Positions 8,298 through 16,256 of a stretch of DNA of 23,978 bases are shown in pieces. The translations under genes and the position numbers were made by a program. The DNA is taken from NCBI GenBank assembly GCA_051011115.1, contig JBPCUN010000166.1:1-23978 (forward strand), given 5' to 3'. The notes under the pieces are model-generated. The model did not search any database. It saw nothing but the letters and a program-made list of their open reading frames with translations, and had not been told where the DNA came from. How positions within the stretch are numbered: position 1 is the stretch's first letter; the number at the start of each line of letters is the position of its first letter. The stretch comes from Profundicola sp051011115. GTDB lineage: Bacteria > Bacteroidota > Bacteroidia > Flavobacteriales > Weeksellaceae.

Positions 8298-8719
8298 GAT
8301 TTTAAAATATTTGTGTTAAATGAATTATTAAAACTTTAAATCGTATTTATATTTAGTCATATATTATAGTTCTAGATCGAAACTATCATATCAAAATTTC
8401 TATTAAATTAGTAAATTAGGTTGAATAAGTACAAATTACTGTTTAATATTTAAATACATTTATAAAATAATTAACATATAATAAGTTATGGTGATGATAT
8501 TTGTTAATTAAATAATATATGATTTAGGATGAATCATTGTCATTTTGGATTCGTGAGTTCTTGAATAATTGCTTTAAAGTTTAAAATATGTAAACTAATT
8601 AAATAGATAAAATGTCTAGTGTTGCTCGTAAATTATATTCAATAAATTTAATACTGATTTAATGCATTATTGGCTAATAAATTATACTTTTGAAAAGGAC
8701 TGTGTAAATCAATTATATT
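8298..8719. other. AT-rich intergenic region between divergent genes
   Basis: No coding potential or RNA gene was recognised in these roughly 420 bases. The region must hold the promoter of the lactonase operon (leftward) and of the lipoprotein gene (rightward). The only structured element near the lactonase end is an imperfect dyad, ATAGTT (8366-8371) with AACTAT (8381-8386), centred on CTAGATCGA. The right end holds a good TAnnTTTG box. Confidence 0.5.
8685..8692 (+). promoter_or_regulatory. Probable -7 box of the helical lipoprotein gene
   Basis: TACTTTTG is an exact TAnnTTTG match 28 bp before the ATG at 8720, which would give a leader of roughly 20 nt. A TTTA about 23 bp upstream is a weak -33 candidate. 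Confidence 0.45.
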
Positions 8720-9193
8720 ATGAAAAAATCATTTTTAATTTTATCGCTTATCGCTTTAGTATCATTAACTTCTTGTGACAAAGAAAAAACCACTGATGTA
8801 ACACCAACAGAAGAAACATCGTCTACACAGGATATAAGTAGAATTGATGAAGTAAATAGAACCGATGTTCCTACATTAGAAGAAGAGGATGCAGCTGATA
8901 TAGATACTATGGATGAGTCATCGTTAACAGACAGTGATTTACCTCATTTTGAGAGTGAAGCTGCTAATGAATATGTAAAGTCTTATGAACAATACATGAA
9001 AGACTTTAAAGAAGCCATGGAGTCTAAGGATGAAGAGAGAGTAAATGCCATGCAAGCGAGAGCTGATGAGCTAGCTACTAAGGCTAAATCTTTAACTAAT
9101 TTGAACGAAGAGGATACAAAGAAACTTGCTGAATATATGAAGAATAAGTCTGCTGAGGCTTCAGATATTGTTATTAAAGCGATGCAGCAATAG
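8720..9193 (+). CDS. Small acidic helical lipoprotein
   Basis: I do not recognise a family. The 157-residue product has a lipoprotein signal with the lipobox SLTSC (Cys19). An acidic, Thr/Ser-rich, probably disordered linker follows (about residues 20-75, with EETSS, EEEDAAD and DESSLTDSD). The C-terminal half is strongly helical, alternating Lys/Glu with Ala and Met from about residue 80 to the end, and may form a coiled coil or helical hairpin. The DNA shows its own promoter box and a strong terminator, so it is a single-gene unit. It resembles small surface-anchored stress or spacer lipoproteins in style only. A role is not assigned. Confidence 0.75.
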   Translation: MKKSFLILSLIALVSLTSCDKEKTTDVTPTEETSSTQDISRIDEVNRTDVPTLEEEDAADIDTMDESSLTDSDLPHFESEAANEYVKSYEQYMKDFKEAMESKDEERVNAMQARADELATKAKSLTNLNEEDTKKLAEYMKNKSAEASDIVIKAMQQ

Positions 9194-9214
9194 GAATAAG
9201 CTAAATTAAATAAG

Positions 9215-9248
9215 AAATCCAGTATGTATAAGACATGCTGGATTTTTT
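9215..9248 (+). terminator. Terminator of the helical lipoprotein gene
   Basis: AAATCCAGTATGT (9215-9227) pairs with ACATGCTGGATTT (9233-9245), with one G-T pair and a 5-nt loop, followed by a run of T. It lies between two convergent genes and may partly serve ftsY from the other side. Confidence 0.8.
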
Positions 9249-9297
9249 ATATTAATAATTTTTAATTGATGATATGGGATTCAATTATGGATTGTTA

Positions 9298-10263
9298 TTA
9301 TACTTTTTTGAAGAAACTGTCTACGAATTCAGCCTTATTAAATACTTGTAAATCATCCATTCCTTCTCCTACGCCAATATATCTCACAGGAATTTGAAAT
9401 TGATCAGAAATACCAATCACAACACCGCCTTTGGCTGTGCCATCAAGTTTGGTAATGGCGAGGGAAGTAACTTCTGTAGCTTGTGTGAATTGTTTGGCTT
9501 GTTCAAAAGCATTCTGTCCTGTGGAACCATCAAGTACCAACATAACGTCATGAGGAGCATCTGGTACTACCTTTTGCATGACACGTTTAATCTTAGAAAG
9601 CTCCTTCATCAAATTTACTTTATTATGTAAACGACCTGCCGTATCCAATAATACCACATCGGCTCCTTGTGCTTTAGCAGATTGTACGGTATCATAGGCC
9701 ACGGATGCTGGATCTGAGCCCATAGCTTGCTTTATTATAGGTACCCCTGTCTTGTCGCTCCAAATTTGAAGTTGATCTACAGCAGCGGCTCTAAATGTAT
9801 CGCCAGCACCTAGTACAACTTTTTTCCCTTTAGATTTTAATTGATATGCTAGTTTTCCAATAGTCGTTGTCTTACCAACACCATTTACACCTACCACCAT
9901 GATAACGTAGGGATCACCAGAGGCTAAAGTCGGAATTTCTAACCCTTCGTAATCCTCTGTATTATTTTCTGAAAGAAGCCCCATGATTTCTTCTCTCAAG
10001 ATTAAATCTAACTCAGAGCTATTCACATACTTGTCTCTAGCTACACGTTCCTCTATTCTTTTAATAACCTTTATGGTAGTGTCTACGCCAACATCAGATG
10101 AAATTAAAACCTCTTCTAATTCATCTAAAACCTCATCATCCACTGTTGATTTACCTACAACCGCACGGCTCATCTTATCAAAGAAAGAGCGATTGGATTG
10201 TTCTAAACCTTTATCTAAAGTTTCTTTTTTATCGCTGCTAAATACTTTTTTAAACCAACTCAT
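9298..10263 (-). CDS. ftsY: Signal recognition particle receptor FtsY
   Basis: FtsY is the SRP receptor GTPase. It docks Ffh-ribosome complexes at the inner membrane for co-translational insertion of membrane proteins. The 321-residue product has a very short acidic/basic N-terminus instead of the long A domain of E. coli, then a helical N domain (about 25-105) and the G domain. GTPase motifs are visible: GVNGVGKTT (125-133), DTFRAAAVDQL, DTAGR and TKLDGTAKGG. The short N-terminus is normal for this phylum. It follows rpmB-rpmG-DUF4295 in the common Bacteroidota order. A hairpin terminator sits in the gap, so at least part of its transcription probably starts between 10264 and 10340. A rimO gene, which I recall often following ftsY in this phylum, is not next to it here. 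Confidence 0.97.
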   Translation of the reverse strand: MSWFKKVFSSDKKETLDKGLEQSNRSFFDKMSRAVVGKSTVDDEVLDELEEVLISSDVGVDTTIKVIKRIEERVARDKYVNSSELDLILREEIMGLLSENNTEDYEGLEIPTLASGDPYVIMVVGVNGVGKTTTIGKLAYQLKSKGKKVVLGAGDTFRAAAVDQLQIWSDKTGVPIIKQAMGSDPASVAYDTVQSAKAQGADVVLLDTAGRLHNKVNLMKELSKIKRVMQKVVPDAPHDVMLVLDGSTGQNAFEQAKQFTQATEVTSLAITKLDGTAKGGVVIGISDQFQIPVRYIGVGEGMDDLQVFNKAEFVDSFFKKV

Positions 10264-10340
10264 AACTTATAGAATTTTAGAATAAAGATTGATGTAGTAT
10301 AAATTGACCATGTAATAAATATTTCAGTTTTTAAAAATAC

Positions 10341-10371
10341 AAAAAAGTCGTTACAAATAATGTAACGACTT
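10341..10371 (-). terminator. Terminator after the rpmB-rpmG-DUF4295 genes
   Basis: AAGTCGTTACA (10345-10355) pairs perfectly with TGTAACGACTT (10361-10371) around a 5-nt loop. On the minus strand the stem is followed by a T-run. It lies upstream of ftsY. Confidence 0.8.
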
Positions 10372-10394
10372 GGTAAATTTATAGCAATGGGTAA

Positions 10395-10547
10395 TTATTT
10401 CTTGCTGAAGAAATCATTTACCTGGTCTGCTGGTACAATTTTTTCATCAAAAACATAAGCTCCTGACTTTGGAGATCTAACCATTTTGATTACTTTGGTC
10501 AATTTCTTAGAACTTCCTTGTAGTGTTGCAACTGTCTTCTTAGCCAT
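10395..10547 (-). CDS. DUF4295 family small basic protein
   Basis: This is a 50-residue basic protein starting MAKKTVATLQGSSKKLTKVI and ending in NDFFSKK. Its start ATG is at 10547 and its stop at 10395. It is recognised as the DUF4295 family by sequence and by position. In Bacteroidota this short gene commonly sits right after rpmG and before ftsY, as here, 7 bp after the rpmG stop. Its composition (many Lys, internal VRSPKSGAYVFDEKIV) resembles a small ribosomal protein. A role as a phylum-specific ribosome-associated protein is plausible but is inference. It is last in the rpmB-rpmG transcript before the terminator. Confidence 0.88.
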   Translation of the reverse strand: MAKKTVATLQGSSKKLTKVIKMVRSPKSGAYVFDEKIVPADQVNDFFSKK

Positions 10548-10554
10548 GTCTTAT

Positions 10555-10737
10555 TTATTTAATTTCTTTATGAAGTGTGTATTTCTTCAAGATAGGATTA
10601 AACTTTTTAAGCTCTAATCTATCTGGAGTATTCTTTTTGTTTTTTGTAGTAATATAACGAGAAGTACCAGGCATACCACTTTCTTTATGCTCTGTACATT
10701 CTAGAATAACTTGTACTCTGTTTCCTTTTTTAGCCAT
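10555..10737 (-). CDS. rpmG: 50S ribosomal protein L33
   Basis: This is a 60-residue L33 of the large ribosomal subunit. The family pattern is clear: MAKKGNRVQVILECTEHK, then the TSRYITTKNKKNTPDRLELKKFNP block. Only one of the zinc-ribbon cysteines remains (Cys14), so this is the zinc-independent form, which is usual in this phylum. It lies 12 bp after rpmB and 7 bp before the DUF4295 gene, so the three form one transcript. Confidence 0.97.
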   Translation of the reverse strand: MAKKGNRVQVILECTEHKESGMPGTSRYITTKNKKNTPDRLELKKFNPILKKYTLHKEIK

Positions 10738-10749
10738 GATACTTTAATT

Positions 10750-10986
10750 TTATTTAATTAAGCCATTTTTACGACCGCGGGATACCGCTTCCTCTATACC
10801 AATTTTATTGATGGTTTTTAACCCATGCGCAGAAACTTTAAGTGAGATCCACTTATCTTCTGTTGGCATAAAAAATCGTTTCTTAAGAAGGTTCACCTCG
10901 AACTTTCTCTTAGATTTATTATTGGCGTGAGAAACGTTGTTCCCTACTTGTGCTTTCTTACCTGTGATTTGACAAACTCGTGACAT
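10750..10986 (-). CDS. rpmB: 50S ribosomal protein L28
   Basis: This is a 78-residue L28 of the large ribosomal subunit, the first gene of the rpmB-rpmG-DUF4295 group. It starts MSRVCQITGKKAQVGNNVSHANNKSKR-like, with the typical KRKFEVNLLKKRFFMPTEDKWI and SAHGLKTINKIG blocks. Length is normal. The start is fixed by the family N-terminus. A good Bacteroidota-type promoter lies 27-59 bp upstream, in the gap after the T9SS protein gene. Confidence 0.97.
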   Translation of the reverse strand: MSRVCQITGKKAQVGNNVSHANNKSKRKFEVNLLKKRFFMPTEDKWISLKVSAHGLKTINKIGIEEAVSRGRKNGLIK

Positions 10987-11012
10987 AATGGTTGCGTTTT
11001 TAAAACGGAATG

Positions 11013-11045
11013 CAAAGTAACAAAATTATATTTAGAATGGCAAAA
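11013..11045 (-). promoter_or_regulatory. Probable promoter of rpmB-rpmG-DUF4295
   Basis: On the minus strand TTTTG (11045-11041) is followed after 20 bp by TTACTTTG (11020-11013). This is close to the TTTG / TAnnTTTG promoter with standard spacing. A short palindrome, CGTTTT-T-AAAACG (10995-11007), lies in the resulting leader before the ATG at 10986. Confidence 0.55.
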
Positions 11046-11076
11046 CTTATGAAGAATAAATTTATAATTTATCTCT

Positions 11077-11327
11077 TTAGAAATTTTTGACCGTGATATG
11101 TCCTGTCTTTATTCTACCATCAGGGAGCATAAGTTGGTACCAATAGTCTGTGGTATTTAAAGGTCTGCCTAGGTAATAACCATCCCATTCTATTCGGCGA
11201 TTATCACTTTTCTTGTATATTTCTTTGCCATAGCGATCGTAGATGATTAAAGTTGATTCTTCGTCTCCAAATGCATCTAAATTGTTAATAATAAATTTAT
11301 CATTTTTTCCATCTCCGTTGGGGGTTA
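11077..11327 (-). repeat. Sorting-domain DNA repeat, copy 2
   Basis: The last 251 bases of this gene correspond base for base to 15573-15823. An 86-nt block (11126-11211) is identical to 15622-15707, including synonymous sites. Outside the sorting domain the two genes are much more diverged. Confidence 0.9.
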
Positions 11328-14300
11328 TAATATTTGGAATGTATAGAATTGCTGTTCCCTCTGGCTCTCCTAGGCATTGTTTATCTACATATCTTACCCA
11401 AAAGTTATAGTATGCAGGCTGTAGCCCGTTAAAGTAATTAGAATGCTGCCAGTCTATTCCATTGATTGAATATTCTATGGGGTAGGATCCACTAGCAATG
11501 ACCGTAACTCCATTTTCATCTTCTATTAAATCTACAATTTTGGGCACATCATAGGTAGAAAGATTGACAGGAAGACTTTTTTGGCAATTTGGATATGTAT
11601 TATTGGTGATAAGCAGGGTTAAGTCTTGTTCTTCCCTAAGGTTATATAAATTTAATGAGGTTGATATAACATTATCATTTTCATCCAGCCACTGATAACT
11701 ATAGTCTGCGTTTTTATCTAAAACCTCTGGATATATTGATACACTTTTCCCTGGACAGAATTTCACATCCTCTACTGCTACATTGATAGTAGCATATGTG
11801 AGGTTGATAGCCGCTGTCGTAGGGCAATAACCTTCCTTCTCTACTTTTGCATAAACTGTGGGGTGGTATGGGGTTACGTTGCTGTAAGATTTTGGGTTCT
11901 GTATTGGTTCTCTGTTATCCACTATGTCGTTATAATTTTCGTAATAAGAGATAGTGTATTCATTTGTAGATACGAATTCTTCTAGAAATGTTAAATCAAA
12001 TATTGCAGTACCTTGATTATTGAAATCACAACTATAGGTGTTGAAGGTAGTTTTATCTAGTTTTAGTATTGGATTAAATGAAATATATACGGGTTTTACA
12101 TCAAAGCAATCCTCTAATCTTTCACGCTCTACTCTCACCCATATCACCTCTGGGAAGTTTTCCATTTCTAAATAATTCTCCTTATCTATTGCATTGTTGT
12201 CTATTAAAGCATCATCTTCTGTGAAATGGTAGCTGAATACAAATCCAGTACGTTCATCCATAATCTTAGAAGGTATTTCATTTAAATCTAGATCATATAA
12301 ACCATTTAAATTATTATCACATACAGCTATAGTTCCAGCTACGGGCTTTGGTGGGCCTAGTGTATATAGTTTAAGTGTTTTGATATCAACACAACCAGAA
12401 AAGAGATGTTGTGCCCTTACATATAGAATATATTCTGCTGCGTTGGGCATAAATTCATTATTTTGAAGTGCGTTTAAACCAGCAATGGCATCTTCTTCTT
12501 TTTTATGAAAAGAAATTTGATACATAGAGGAATCATAATTTTGTAAATTAATGCTAATTTGACTGAGTGCTTTGTTTAAATTAAAGATCTCGTTCAAATC
12601 ACCCTCAAAGTCACACCGATATAATTCACTGTCGACAATAGTAAATGGATTGTCTTTATCTATAATAGCTTCTGCAATAGCCATGGTATTACATTCATAC
12701 CCATCTACATTTACTTCTATATAGACTTTTAAATTATCTGTAATGGGGTATGATTTAGGATTTTTAATTGGCTTGCTAAAAGTCTTGGTAGACTCATCAT
12801 AAGCTAGATAATAATTAAATGTAGCAGATGAGGTACCTTTATAAACTTGTTTGTTGAAGGCTGTTAAATCTAGTTCATTAATTCCATCATTATCTGAGTC
12901 GCAAATATTACCTATATTCACAGCAACATTTTCCACTTCTGGAACGGCCGTTATATGAAAATTAATGTCATGAACTTCTGAACAACCATGGCTTTCTATT
13001 ACTACATATAACGTGGTGTCTTCTGTAAAGTTATAAGCTGATATTTCGTTGGTTTGATTATTGGCGTCTTGCAAAGTTTTATAGTATTTTACTTGACCCA
13101 TTTGCGTCCCTAAAATATCTAGGTCATAAATCTTTAACAAATTATTTTCTACTTCATCATTATAGATGTCGCATACAGCTATTGGGTTACGCTGTGGCTC
13201 GGGATGAACTAAATTAATTTCTATAGAGCGCACAGTATAACAAGGTTTTTCTTCTCCTCCTATATTTTTATCCTCCTCTAATTCAAAACGCACATAAAAT
13301 TCCTTTGTTACTAAACTACCATTATCTTTAATTACCTGAATGGGGTTTATTTTCTGATCCTCGATTCCTTCCTCTGCTGATTTACTACTAGCATAAAATG
13401 TAATCTTGACCCCTTCTAGAGGATCAATGAGCATGTCTGAAAGATAACTCTCTAGATTAATGGTTTTATCTTCTGAACCATCAAAACAATAATAATATTG
13501 AACATTATTGGCCTCCACACCATAAAATTCAACTTCTACGGGTTGTTTAACGACTGTAAAACAACCAGACCCATTCATAATCCTCACATAATATTCTGTA
13601 AATGCATCGGATATTTGTGTCAATTTATTTTTACCAGAAACAGCTTCACTGTATGTTTGATGCACCGTAAATCTTTCATTCTTTTCAATATTCATAACTG
13701 CACGAATCTCTTCATCCCATTCAAAAGGTTCGTTTTGATTAAAATTGATATCACATTCATTCAAAATAATCGGTCTGGTTGCTCTATGTTTTGGCGCCTT
13801 TAAAAATGAAATAGTAACGGGGCCTATGGTTTTAATACATCCTTCATTAATCTCTAAATTTATCCATAGTTTTGTGTCAGTTGTTAAGTTATCTCGCGTT
13901 ATGGCATTAGATTTAATGTTGGCTTCATCTTTCGTTCTGTGGATGGTAAAACCCTTATAATCTATATCTTCAAAGAAGGTTTTGATATAAGGAGTCAAGT
14001 AAACGTTATTTTCTTTTTTGTCATTGTTATTATCACACAGGGTGATTGTTAAGTCATTGAATGCAGTTCCAGAAAATTTAAAATTGATAGGAGTAATAGT
14101 AAAACAAGATGAATCATTCTTATTGATCATCTTTAAATAAAATGTTTTGTTAGAATTTAAATTAAATTGAATCTGTGGATTACGGCTGATTTCAGCATCT
14201 TCTTCACTCAAATAGTATTCAAATTTGAAGTTTTGAACATCATGGAATGCTATATAATCGTTGTAGGAGGATAATACTATATTTTCTACTCCATCATCAT

Positions 14301-15327
14301 TTGAATCACAAACAAAAATTTTATCCTTATCTACCAAAGGGAATTTATCATCATAATGCACTCTAATATCGTCAGATAAGTATAAAGGGTTGCTGTTGCA
14401 GCTCTGGTACCATACCTCTGCAGTGTAGGTGTTATCCTTATAAGAACAAAGCTCTAAGATTTCTCCTGTTCCAATTTCTTCGCCCTCCTCATCTTTCCAT
14501 ATAATAATAGGTGATTTTTTACCAGAAGGTTTAAATTTCCAAGACTCTTTTTTTGCTGACCATATCCCTGTATTTCTTCCTGATGGAGAAACTCCTTTAT
14601 TTCCTCCATTATTTATAATTCCTAGCAATGCATTATTTACTCTACCATTATCACAAGGCTCAGGCTTTTGTAGAATATGTATATCTATCTCATTGGTTGA
14701 CTCATGCAATACTATTTGTACAGTGCTTGTTTCTGGGCATTTATAATTTTCTGCTTTATAATAATTTATAATAAACATTCTACATGGCGCAACTCCCTGT
14801 ACACTATAATATATTTCTGAATCCTGTGAAGTGTCAAATATTAAATCGTGCTGAACACCAAATATTGCATTATCTACAAGTTTAGGGCTGGGATTTCTTT
14901 CTAAAATTGTTGTGGGATTATCTGCTTCAGCATCGTCAACATCAAATGAGAGAATACCATTGGTTCCTATTATAATATTAGAATAGGTTTCATCATAAAA
15001 ACAGAAATCAAATCCTAGTGGAATCAAGTCTGAAAATTTGTCGTCTACAACACCTTTTTTTAAAGGCATTTGTGAGATTAGAGGAGTTCCTTGATTAAAG
15101 GGAATTATAGGCTCAAAAGGTATTTTAGTAGCTACGTATTCATCCGTGGAAGGAAGAGGGGTGTAGTCAACCTTTAAAGATATACAACTGCTCTCATCTG
15201 TCTTATAATCACAATCTATAGTGATTTCATTATTGCCATAGATATCAGTAACTTGAACAGAGGGACATACCTGGCAATATAAAAACGAATGGCATACGAA
15301 GCCTAATATGATATATAAATTTTTCAG
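11077..15327 (-). CDS. T9SS type B repeat protein, adhesin-like (copy 2)
   Basis: This is a giant surface protein, about 1416 residues if read from the CTG at 15327. Order: a signal peptide (KNLYIILGFVCHSFLYCQ); an N-terminal globular region (about 60-300) with PIIPFNQG, IPLGFDFCFYD and a SGRNTGIW motif, nidogen-like in style; about nine modules of roughly 90-110 residues, each opening with a Cys-Asp-rich motif (VCDSNDDG, LCDNNND, ICDSDNDGINELDL) and containing aromatic/Cys strands; a CPGKS module; and the C-terminal gliding-motility/T9SS type B domain (NGDGKND to KNF). The last domain directs T9SS export. The first ATG in frame is at 15069, but the 86 codons upstream are clearly coding, since they align with copy 1 and hold the signal peptide. 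None of them is ATG, GTG or TTG. A TATATTTG box lies about 27 bp before the CTG. Confidence 0.88.
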   Translation of the reverse strand: MKNLYIILGFVCHSFLYCQVCPSVQVTDIYGNNEITIDCDYKTDESSCISLKVDYTPLPSTDEYVATKIPFEPIIPFNQGTPLISQMPLKKGVVDDKFSDLIPLGFDFCFYDETYSNIIIGTNGILSFDVDDAEADNPTTILERNPSPKLVDNAIFGVQHDLIFDTSQDSEIYYSVQGVAPCRMFIINYYKAENYKCPETSTVQIVLHESTNEIDIHILQKPEPCDNGRVNNALLGIINNGGNKGVSPSGRNTGIWSAKKESWKFKPSGKKSPIIIWKDEEGEEIGTGEILELCSYKDNTYTAEVWYQSCNSNPLYLSDDIRVHYDDKFPLVDKDKIFVCDSNDDGVENIVLSSYNDYIAFHDVQNFKFEYYLSEEDAEISRNPQIQFNLNSNKTFYLKMINKNDSSCFTITPINFKFSGTAFNDLTITLCDNNNDKKENNVYLTPYIKTFFEDIDYKGFTIHRTKDEANIKSNAITRDNLTTDTKLWINLEINEGCIKTIGPVTISFLKAPKHRATRPIILNECDINFNQNEPFEWDEEIRAVMNIEKNERFTVHQTYSEAVSGKNKLTQISDAFTEYYVRIMNGSGCFTVVKQPVEVEFYGVEANNVQYYYCFDGSEDKTINLESYLSDMLIDPLEGVKITFYASSKSAEEGIEDQKINPIQVIKDNGSLVTKEFYVRFELEEDKNIGGEEKPCYTVRSIEINLVHPEPQRNPIAVCDIYNDEVENNLLKIYDLDILGTQMGQVKYYKTLQDANNQTNEISAYNFTEDTTLYVVIESHGCSEVHDINFHITAVPEVENVAVNIGNICDSDNDGINELDLTAFNKQVYKGTSSATFNYYLAYDESTKTFSKPIKNPKSYPITDNLKVYIEVNVDGYECNTMAIAEAIIDKDNPFTIVDSELYRCDFEGDLNEIFNLNKALSQISINLQNYDSSMYQISFHKKEEDAIAGLNALQNNEFMPNAAEYILYVRAQHLFSGCVDIKTLKLYTLGPPKPVAGTIAVCDNNLNGLYDLDLNEIPSKIMDERTGFVFSYHFTEDDALIDNNAIDKENYLEMENFPEVIWVRVERERLEDCFDVKPVYISFNPILKLDKTTFNTYSCDFNNQGTAIFDLTFLEEFVSTNEYTISYYENYNDIVDNREPIQNPKSYSNVTPYHPTVYAKVEKEGYCPTTAAINLTYATINVAVEDVKFCPGKSVSIYPEVLDKNADYSYQWLDENDNVISTSLNLYNLREEQDLTLLITNNTYPNCQKSLPVNLSTYDVPKIVDLIEDENGVTVIASGSYPIEYSINGIDWQHSNYFNGLQPAYYNFWVRYVDKQCLGEPEGTAILYIPNIITPNGDGKNDKFIINNLDAFGDEESTLIIYDRYGKEIYKKSDNRRIEWDGYYLGRPLNTTDYWYQLMLPDGRIKTGHITVKNF

Positions 15328-15353
15328 AGTTATATTTTATAGGTTGTGTTGGA

Positions 15354-15361
15354 CAAATATA
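15354..15361 (-). promoter_or_regulatory. Probable -7 box of T9SS copy 2
   Basis: On the minus strand this reads TATATTTG, an exact TAnnTTTG match. Transcription would start near 15347, about 20 nt before the CTG codon at 15327. This supports initiation there rather than at the ATG 258 bases further on. Confidence 0.45.
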
Positions 15362-15572
15362 TTTTATTGTTTGCACATTTCTATAGTTTATGAAAATTAC
15401 TTTTGAGATTTAATGATACCTTAACTGAAAATTTTTATATTATATATATTTCTATAGAAAATATGATGGAAAAATAACAACACACCATTCATGCTCACCT
15501 ATCAATAATCACTGTGAATTTCTACCGATAATATTCTGAAAAATTATTTTATACATATTTTATGGTTATTAT

Positions 15573-15823
15573 TTAAAAGTTTTTCAAGGTTATGTGTCCG
15601 CTTTTTATTCTACCATCAGGTAGCATAAGTTGGTACCAATAGTCTGTGGTATTTAAAGGTCTGCCTAGGTAATAACCATCCCATTCTATTCGGCGATTAT
15701 CACTTTTTTTGTATATTTCTTTACCATAGCGATCATAAATAACCAAGGTAGATTCTTGATTTCCGAATACATCTAGATTATTAATTATTAATTTATCATT
15801 TTTCCCATCTCCGTTGGGGGTTA
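15573..15823 (-). repeat. Sorting-domain DNA repeat, copy 1
   Basis: This is the partner of 11077-11327 at a constant offset of 4496 bases, with 86 identical bases at 15622-15707. The encoded last 80 residues differ at only a few positions (for example K/L, A/V, D/N, I/V, T/S, V/L). Confidence 0.9.
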
Positions 15824-16256
15824 TGAAGTTATTTATCTGTAGTAAAATAGTTTGCTTTGGTGCTCCCAAGCATTCTAGATTTTCTTTGTATCGTACCCAG
15901 ATGGTATATACACCATACGCCAAGTCTTTGAAGATAGGGCTATCTTGATAATTAATTCCATCGATAGAATACTCTATTGTAAACTTTGAATCACCCACGG
16001 CTAAAACTTCTATCTCCGATTCATTGGTCACCACCAGTTCTACAATCTCAGGAGGTGCAACTTCTGATACTTGGAATTCATAATGTGGGGTTGTACATAA
16101 TGTATTTCGATCAATAATATGAACAGAGTAAGTACCTATTTGTTTAGCTCTGTTTATTTCAGGGCCAATATGCGTTTGACCATCTGGGAATGTCCATTCA
16201 ATGGTATATTGGCTAAGGTCTACTTGATCCGGGTTTTCTAACACTATATCGGTTGT
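15573..16256 (-). pseudogene. C-terminal part of T9SS copy 1, cut off by an in-frame TGA
   Basis: This stretch continues the copy 1 frame without any shift after the TGA at 16257-16259. It encodes the rest of the last module and a complete T9SS type B sorting domain (NGDGKNDKLIINN to HITLKNF). Read alone, it could start only at the GTG at 16244. That would give 223 residues with no signal peptide, so it could not reach the periplasm for T9SS export. The paralog runs straight through the same point, with Lys where the stop lies (CPGKS against CPG-stop). I therefore treat it as the severed 3' end of one 15573-20189 gene. A sequencing error at one base is the main alternative. Confidence 0.8.

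Noticed and set aside
8298..8719. Hidden small RNA or riboswitch in the AT-rich gap
   Set aside because: No stable stem-loop with a T-run or recognisable aptamer core was found; only weak short dyads.
13498..13960. Two overlapping plus-strand open frames inside T9SS copy 2
   Set aside because: They are antisense shadows of a long repeat protein with no family resemblance.
15573..16244. Independent small T9SS protein starting at the GTG at 16244
   Set aside because: It has no signal peptide, and its frame and content continue copy 1 exactly. It is the cut-off end of that gene.
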